DNA of 64,000 nucleotides from Cyclobacteriaceae bacterium (GTDB taxonomy: Bacteria > Bacteroidota > Bacteroidia > Cytophagales > Cyclobacteriaceae), in the NCBI GenBank assembly GCA_026129485.1, contig JAHCHY010000002.1:240840-304839 (forward strand), in the 5' to 3' direction. Positions 60,288-64,000 of the stretch are shown here, piece by piece (the stretch's first letter is position 1; each line of letters begins with the position of its first letter). The position numbers were made by a program, and so were the translations under genes. A model generated the notes under the pieces. It saw only the letters and a program-made list of their open reading frames with translations, was not told the DNA's origin and ran no database searches.

Positions 60288-60320
60288 ACGTTATTCCTGT
60301 AAACTTAACAGGAATAACGT
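60288..60320. promoter_or_regulatory. Perfect 13-bp inverted repeat in the DUF2490-tauE leader
   Basis: ACGTTATTCCTGT (60288-60300) and its exact inverse ACAGGAATAACGT (60308-60320) flank a 7-nt spacer. It begins 8 bp before the DUF2490 start codon and lies well downstream of the predicted promoter. It would form a stem in the mRNA next to the ribosome-binding site, or serve as a DNA operator. There is no T-tract. Confidence 0.7.
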
Positions 60321-60451
60321 AATGTAATACCTCACACCTACAACTCACCCAAACACCTTATGGTACAAGCCATCTGCAAACTCAGCAAAGGCTTAAAGTA
60401 CCGGTAGCAGAACTCAAGAAATTCAATATCTATAGATTTAGTAGACTAATA

Positions 60452-60482
60452 CAAAAGTATTGCAATTGGTTTCAAATACAAA
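60452..60482 (-). promoter_or_regulatory. Bacteroidota-type promoter for DUF2490-tauE
   Basis: On the minus strand TTTG (60479-60482), a 19-bp spacer and TACTTTTG (60452-60459) match the TTTG-N19-TAnnTTTG consensus exactly. The leader to the DUF2490 ATG would be about 165 nt and contains the inverted repeat at 60288-60320. The rest of the 263-bp gap holds only the rpsJ terminator. Confidence 0.75.
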
Positions 60483-60502
60483 TGATCATGTAAAACAAAA
60501 AA

Positions 60503-60519
60503 CCCCGACAAAATCGGGG
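60503..60519 (-). terminator. Terminator after rpsJ (end of the str operon)
   Basis: CCCCGA and TCGGGG form a 6-bp stem with a 5-nt loop. On the minus strand it is followed by TTTTTTG-TTTT, and by AAAA-type bases on the other side. It lies 25 bp after the rpsJ stop, so transcription of rpsL-rpsG-fusA-rpsJ should end here. Confidence 0.85.
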
Positions 60520-60543
60520 CTTTTTCAAACAATCTTTATGCTT

Positions 60544-60849
60544 CTACACTTTAATCTCCACATCCACTCCGCTCGGCAATTCCAGCTTCATTAACGCATC
60601 AACCGTTTTAGCGCTATTGCTGTAAATGTCAACAAGGCGCTTATACGTACATAGTTGAAACTGCTCACGCGACTTTTTATTAACGTGTGGTGAGCGCAGC
60701 ACCGTAAATTTTTCTTTCTCGGTAGGCAACGGAATTGGTCCGCTTACCACAGCGCCAGTAGCTTTTACAGCACGTACTATTTTTTCAGATGACTTATCAA
60801 CCAGATTGTGGTCGTAAGACTTAAGCTTAATTCTGATTTTCTGATTCAT
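60544..60849 (-). CDS. rpsJ: 30S ribosomal protein S10
   Basis: A 101-residue ribosomal protein S10: [65 protein letters not shown] across residues 1-65, and [25 protein letters not shown] at the end. S10 is part of the 30S head and is also a NusG/NusB antitermination partner. It follows fusA by 24 bp. Normally it leads into rplC and the S10 operon, but here a terminator and unrelated genes follow. Confidence 0.98.
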   Translation of the reverse strand: MNQKIRIKLKSYDHNLVDKSSEKIVRAVKATGAVVSGPIPLPTEKEKFTVLRSPHVNKKSREQFQLCTYKRLVDIYSNSAKTVDALMKLELPSGVDVEIKV

Positions 60850-60873
60850 AATCTAAACGTCTTTTAGATATTT

Positions 60874-62988
60874 TTATTTAGCGGCTACTGCGCCTTTTAC
60901 TTCTTCAATTACTTTATCTGCAAGGTTTTTAGGAACTGGTGCATAGTGCGAGAACGTAAGCGTTGCGGAAGCGCGACCAGAAGTGATCGTACGCAAGTCG
61001 GTTACATAACCAAACAATTCTGCCAAAGGCACATCAGCTTTGATAACCTGGGCACCGCCACGGGTATCCATTCCCTTCATAATACCTCTTCTGCGGTTCA
61101 GATCACCTGTTACAGAACCGGTGTATTCATCCGGTGAGATCACCTCTACACCCATAATAGGTTCCAGCAACTGAGGCCCACACTTCGCAGCAGCTTCCTT
61201 AAAGCCAAGGCGGGCAGCCAGTTCGAACGACAGTGAATCCGAATCCACATCGTGGTACGAGCCGTGGAATAATCTCACTTTCATCGAATCGATCGGGTAA
61301 CCAGCCAACGGTCCGTTAACCATTGCCTGATCAAAACCTTTCTGAACTGCAGGAATAAATTCGCGTGGGATAACACCGCCCACAATATCGTTCACAAATT
61401 CAAGACCCGGCTTATCTTCCGGTCCAAGCTCGCGCGGCCCGATCTCGAATACGATATCAGCGAATTTACCACGACCACCTGTCTGCTTCTTGTAAACTTC
61501 CTTATGCTCAACAAACCGGGTAAGGGCTTCCTTGTAAGCAACCTGGGGCGCACCCTGGTTAATCTCTACTTTGAATTCGCGCTTTAAACGATCAATGATG
61601 ATCTCTAAGTGCAATTCACCCATACCACGCAATATGGTCTGACCGGTTTCCTGATCGGTATTTACACGCAGGGTAGGATCTTCTTCCACCAGCTTGGCAA
61701 TAGCCATACCTAATTTATCAGCATCAACCTGCTTCTTCGGTTCGATGGCATAACCAATAACCGGCTCAGGGAAGATCATCGACTCCAATACCACAGGGCG
61801 TTTTTCATCGCAAAGGGTATCGCCTGTCTTAATGTCTTTGAAGCCAACTACTGCACCGATATCACCGGCATGCAGTCTTTCAATCTGGTTTTGCTTGTTT
61901 GCGTGCATCTGGAACACACGTGAAATACGTTCCTTCTGGCCGGAACGGGTATTCTTAATATAAGAACCTGATTCCAGCACACCTGAGTATGCGCGTACAA
62001 AGCAAAGACGACCTACGAACGGATCTGTTGCAATCTTGAAGGCAAGGCCTACAAACGGCTCACTCTCATTCGGGCGTATTTCAACCGGCTCTTCCGTGTC
62101 GGGGTTGGTGCCTACAATCACATCCTTGTCAAGCGGTGAAGGAAGCAATTCCATCACATAGTCAAGCATGGTTTGTACACCTTTATTCTTGAATGACGAT
62201 CCGCACACCATGGGTACGATCTTCATATCGATAACAGCCTTGCGAAGCGCTGTTAAAATTTCCTGTTCTGTGATGGAGTTCGGATCTTCGAAGAATTTCT
62301 CGATCAGCGTTTCGTCATACTCAGCCACAGCTTCCAGAAGCTTTTCACGGTATTCATGCGCTTCTTCCTTCATGTCATCCGGAATCGGAACTTCCTGGAA
62401 GGTCATACCCTTATCCGCTTCATTCCAGATAATACCCCGGTTGTTGATCAGGTCAACCACGCCCCTGAAATTCTCCTCGGCACCGATCGGCAACTGAAGG
62501 GCAACGGCCTTACTGCCTAATTTTTCTTTAACCTGCTTGCATACTCCAAGGAAGTCTGCACCGGAACGATCCATTTTGTTAACAAAACCGATACGGGCAA
62601 CTTTATAATTATCAGCCAGACGCCAGTTCGTTTCGGACTGAGGCTCAACACCATCTACCGAGCTGAACAAAAACACCAGGCCATCCAATACCCGCAACGA
62701 ACGGTTTACCTCTACGGTAAAATCCACGTGCCCCGGTGTATCAATAATGTTAACATGATATTCCTGTCCCCGGTACTTCCAGTGCACTGTAGTAGCAGCG
62801 GAGGTAATGGTAATACCACGCTCCTGCTCCTGTGCCATCCAGTCCATGGTAGCAGCGCCTTCATGCACTTCACCAATTTTGTGATTTACACCGGCATAAT
62901 AAAGAATACGTTCCGTGGTAGTAGTCTTACCGGCATCGATATGCGCAGCAATACCAATATTTCTCGTGTATTTAAGATCTCTTGCCAT
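60874..62988 (-). CDS. fusA: Elongation factor G
   Basis: The translocation GTPase, 704 residues. G1 is [19 protein letters not shown], switch I is [15 protein letters not shown]3 is [13 protein letters not shown], and G4 is [12 protein letters not shown]. Domain IV shows [19 protein letters not shown] and the C-terminal domain V shows [27 protein letters not shown]. The standard length and full motif set indicate the canonical EF-G rather than a fusidic-acid-tolerance paralogue. It starts 6 bp after the rpsG stop, inside the str operon. Confidence 0.97.
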   Translation of the reverse strand: MARDLKYTRNIGIAAHIDAGKTTTTERILYYAGVNHKIGEVHEGAATMDWMAQEQERGITITSAATTVHWKYRGQEYHVNIIDTPGHVDFTVEVNRSLRVLDGLVFLFSSVDGVEPQSETNWRLADNYKVARIGFVNKMDRSGADFLGVCKQVKEKLGSKAVALQLPIGAEENFRGVVDLINNRGIIWNEADKGMTFQEVPIPDDMKEEAHEYREKLLEAVAEYDETLIEKFFEDPNSITEQEILTALRKAVIDMKIVPMVCGSSFKNKGVQTMLDYVMELLPSPLDKDVIVGTNPDTEEPVEIRPNESEPFVGLAFKIATDPFVGRLCFVRAYSGVLESGSYIKNTRSGQKERISRVFQMHANKQNQIERLHAGDIGAVVGFKDIKTGDTLCDEKRPVVLESMIFPEPVIGYAIEPKKQVDADKLGMAIAKLVEEDPTLRVNTDQETGQTILRGMGELHLEIIIDRLKREFKVEINQGAPQVAYKEALTRFVEHKEVYKKQTGGRGKFADIVFEIGPRELGPEDKPGLEFVNDIVGGVIPREFIPAVQKGFDQAMVNGPLAGYPIDSMKVRLFHGSYHDVDSDSLSFELAARLGFKEAAAKCGPQLLEPIMGVEVISPDEYTGSVTGDLNRRRGIMKGMDTRGGAQVIKADVPLAELFGYVTDLRTITSGRASATLTFSHYAPVPKNLADKVIEEVKGAVAAK

Positions 62989-62994
62989 GGAGGA

Positions 62995-63465
62995 TTATAA
63001 TCTGAAATGTGAAAACGCCTTGTTCGCCTCAGCCATGCGATGCGTATCGTCTTTTTTCTTGATAGCCGCACCTTCGCCTTTGGATGCAGCAAGAATTTCC
63101 GCAGCCAGCTTATCCATCATCGTCTTTTCACCACGGGCACGGGCATAATCAATAAGCCATTTGATGCTCAGGTTGATTTTACGTTCAGGGCGGATTTCCA
63201 CCGGAACCTGGAACGTTGCACCGCCTACCCTGCGGCTTTTCACTTCCACAGCAGGCATTACATTGTTCATGGCGCGCTTCCAAACTTCAAGGCCGGCCTC
63301 TCCGCCCGCTTTCTTCTCTACTTGCGCAATGGCGTCATAGAAAATATTGTAAGCAACACTTTTCTTGCCGCTCTCCATCATGTAATTCACAAACTTGGTT
63401 ACCAGGGTATCGCCAAACTTGGGATCGGGCAACAGGTATCTCTTCTTGGGTTTCGCCTTTCTCAT
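62995..63465 (-). CDS. rpsG: 30S ribosomal protein S7
   Basis: A 156-residue S7 that nucleates the 30S head and contacts 16S r[45 protein letters not shown], and [24 protein letters not shown] in the beta-ribbon. The C-terminus [13 protein letters not shown] is typical. It lies 9 bp after rpsL in the same operon, the conserved str order. Confidence 0.98.
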   Translation of the reverse strand: MRKAKPKKRYLLPDPKFGDTLVTKFVNYMMESGKKSVAYNIFYDAIAQVEKKAGGEAGLEVWKRAMNNVMPAVEVKSRRVGGATFQVPVEIRPERKINLSIKWLIDYARARGEKTMMDKLAAEILAASKGEGAAIKKKDDTHRMAEANKAFSHFRL

Positions 63466-63474
63466 ATTCTAATT

Positions 63475-63897
63475 CTATTTTTTGCCTTTGGCAGGAGCGC
63501 CTTTACCAGCAGGAGCTGCGGCACCAGCTTTAGGACGTTTTGCACCATATTTAGAACGGGCCTGCAGACGACCGTTAACACCTGAGGTATCCAGCGCACC
63601 CCGGATGATGTGGTAACGAACACCCGGAAGATCCTTAACCCGGCCTCCGCGGATTAATACGATTGAGTGTTCCTGAAGATTATGACCCTCGCCCGGAATG
63701 TATGCATTTACCTCCTTATGGTTGGTCAGGCGTACACGGGCCACTTTACGCATGGCCGAATTCGGTTTTTTAGGGGTTGTGGTGTACACACGGGTACAAA
63801 CTCCCCTGCGCTGAGGGCAAGAATCAAGGGCTGGCGACTTTGACTTGAAAGTCAATTTCTTTCTCCCTTTTCTTACAAGTTGCTGAATGGTAGGCAT
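63475..63897 (-). CDS. rpsL: 30S ribosomal protein S12
   Basis: A 140-residue S12, a decoding-centre protein: [53 protein letters not shown] (the lysine of TTPKKPNS and the [11 protein letters not shown] loop are the sites where streptomycin-resistance changes arise in other bacteria), and [21 protein letters not shown]. Both sensitive-type residues, Lys in TPKKPN and Lys in GRVKDLPG, look wild-type. A C-terminal Ala/Gly/Lys-rich tail ([15 protein letters not shown]) extends beyond the E. coli protein. It is the first gene of the operon, 38 bp downstream of a consensus promoter. Confidence 0.98.
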   Translation of the reverse strand: MPTIQQLVRKGRKKLTFKSKSPALDSCPQRRGVCTRVYTTTPKKPNSAMRKVARVRLTNHKEVNAYIPGEGHNLQEHSIVLIRGGRVKDLPGVRYHIIRGALDTSGVNGRLQARSKYGAKRPKAGAAAPAGKGAPAKGKK

Positions 63898-63935
63898 TTA
63901 TGTTTCGTTTTATAACCCTTAAAAAATAAGGACTG

Positions 63936-63966
63936 CAAAGGTATCTAAAGTACAATAGGATGCAAA
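63936..63966 (-). promoter_or_regulatory. Bacteroidota-type promoter for the str operon
   Basis: On the minus strand TTTG (63963-63966), 19 bp, then TACCTTTG (63936-63943) match the primary sigma consensus of Bacteroidota. The implied leader to the rpsL ATG is about 35 nt and A-rich, consistent with a strong ribosomal-protein promoter. It also supports the phylum assignment. Confidence 0.82.
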
Positions 63967-64000
63967 ACCCTGACTTAAGATTTTTCTTGGCGATTTAGCC

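Overview
The window looks like a chromosomal segment of a Bacteroidota bacterium, most likely of the order Cytophagales. Two well-placed promoters have the Bacteroidota form TTTG-N19-TAnnTTTG (upstream of rpsL and of the DUF2490 gene). The rpsL-rpsG-fusA-rpsJ cluster has no tuf, and the protein types fit the phylum: DUF2490, carboxypeptidase-regulatory-like domains, DAHP synthase fused to chorismate mutase, and a long PurF. Base composition is near-balanced, apart from two visibly AT-rich patches at about 30.2-35.7 kb and 43.8-47.7 kb. No rRNA, tRNA, CRISPR array or transposase was seen.

Layout. At 0-0.7 kb is a partial fabI (-). At 0.9-10.4 kb is the distal half of respiratory complex I, nuoH-I-J-K-L-M-N (+), with a TPR sensor histidine kinase inserted between nuoH and nuoI. 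At 10.5-20.1 kb are purF, a GT9 glycosyltransferase, an EVE protein, two tandem paralogous secreted proteins, pyrR-pyrB and a cystathionine beta-synthase-like gene. At 20.2-29.0 kb (-) are two SPOR/OmpA-type envelope proteins, pbpC, an unknown protein, an ArsC/Spx-like protein, a serine hydrolase and a subclass B1 metallo-beta-lactamase lipoprotein. At 29.2-38.0 kb a PHP-UvrD helicase gene is split by a 5.55-kb restriction-modification island (Eco31I-like HNH endonuclease, circularly permuted C5 methyltransferase, N6-adenine methyltransferase, two XRE regulators). At 38.1-43.6 kb is a giant bacterial alpha-2-macroglobulin. At 43.8-47.6 kb is an AT-rich run of small stress and drug genes, including a MarR regulator and a rifampin ADP-ribosyltransferase. 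At 47.8-49.8 kb is a nitrosative-stress operon (Rrf2 regulator, group III truncated haemoglobin, RIC/ScdA, DUF488) whose regulator starts inside a perfect 42-bp palindrome. At 50.0-51.3 kb a DNA methyltransferase overlaps an endonuclease VII-like HNH gene, a candidate compact restriction-modification pair. At 51.3-52.7 kb are a frameshifted porin and a VanY-type peptidase. At 52.8-57.0 kb is the aromatic amino-acid operon pheA-aminotransferase-tyrA-DAHPS/CM. At 57.2-60.3 kb are a lipoprotein, two convergent SET-domain genes, a TauE-type transporter and a DUF2490 protein. At 60.5-63.9 kb is the str operon.

The observations I rate highest are these. (1) A previously unannotated 25-codon leader peptide rich in Phe, Tyr and Trp, followed by mutually exclusive antiterminator and terminator arms, sits immediately upstream of pheA and makes a textbook ribosome-stalling attenuator. 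(2) The restriction-modification island interrupts the helicase so cleanly that joining the flanks restores the reading frame. (3) A perfect 42-bp palindrome coincides with the start codon of the Rrf2 regulator. (4) The methyltransferase/endonuclease VII pair may be an undescribed restriction-modification system. All functional statements come from reading motifs by eye; no database search was possible.
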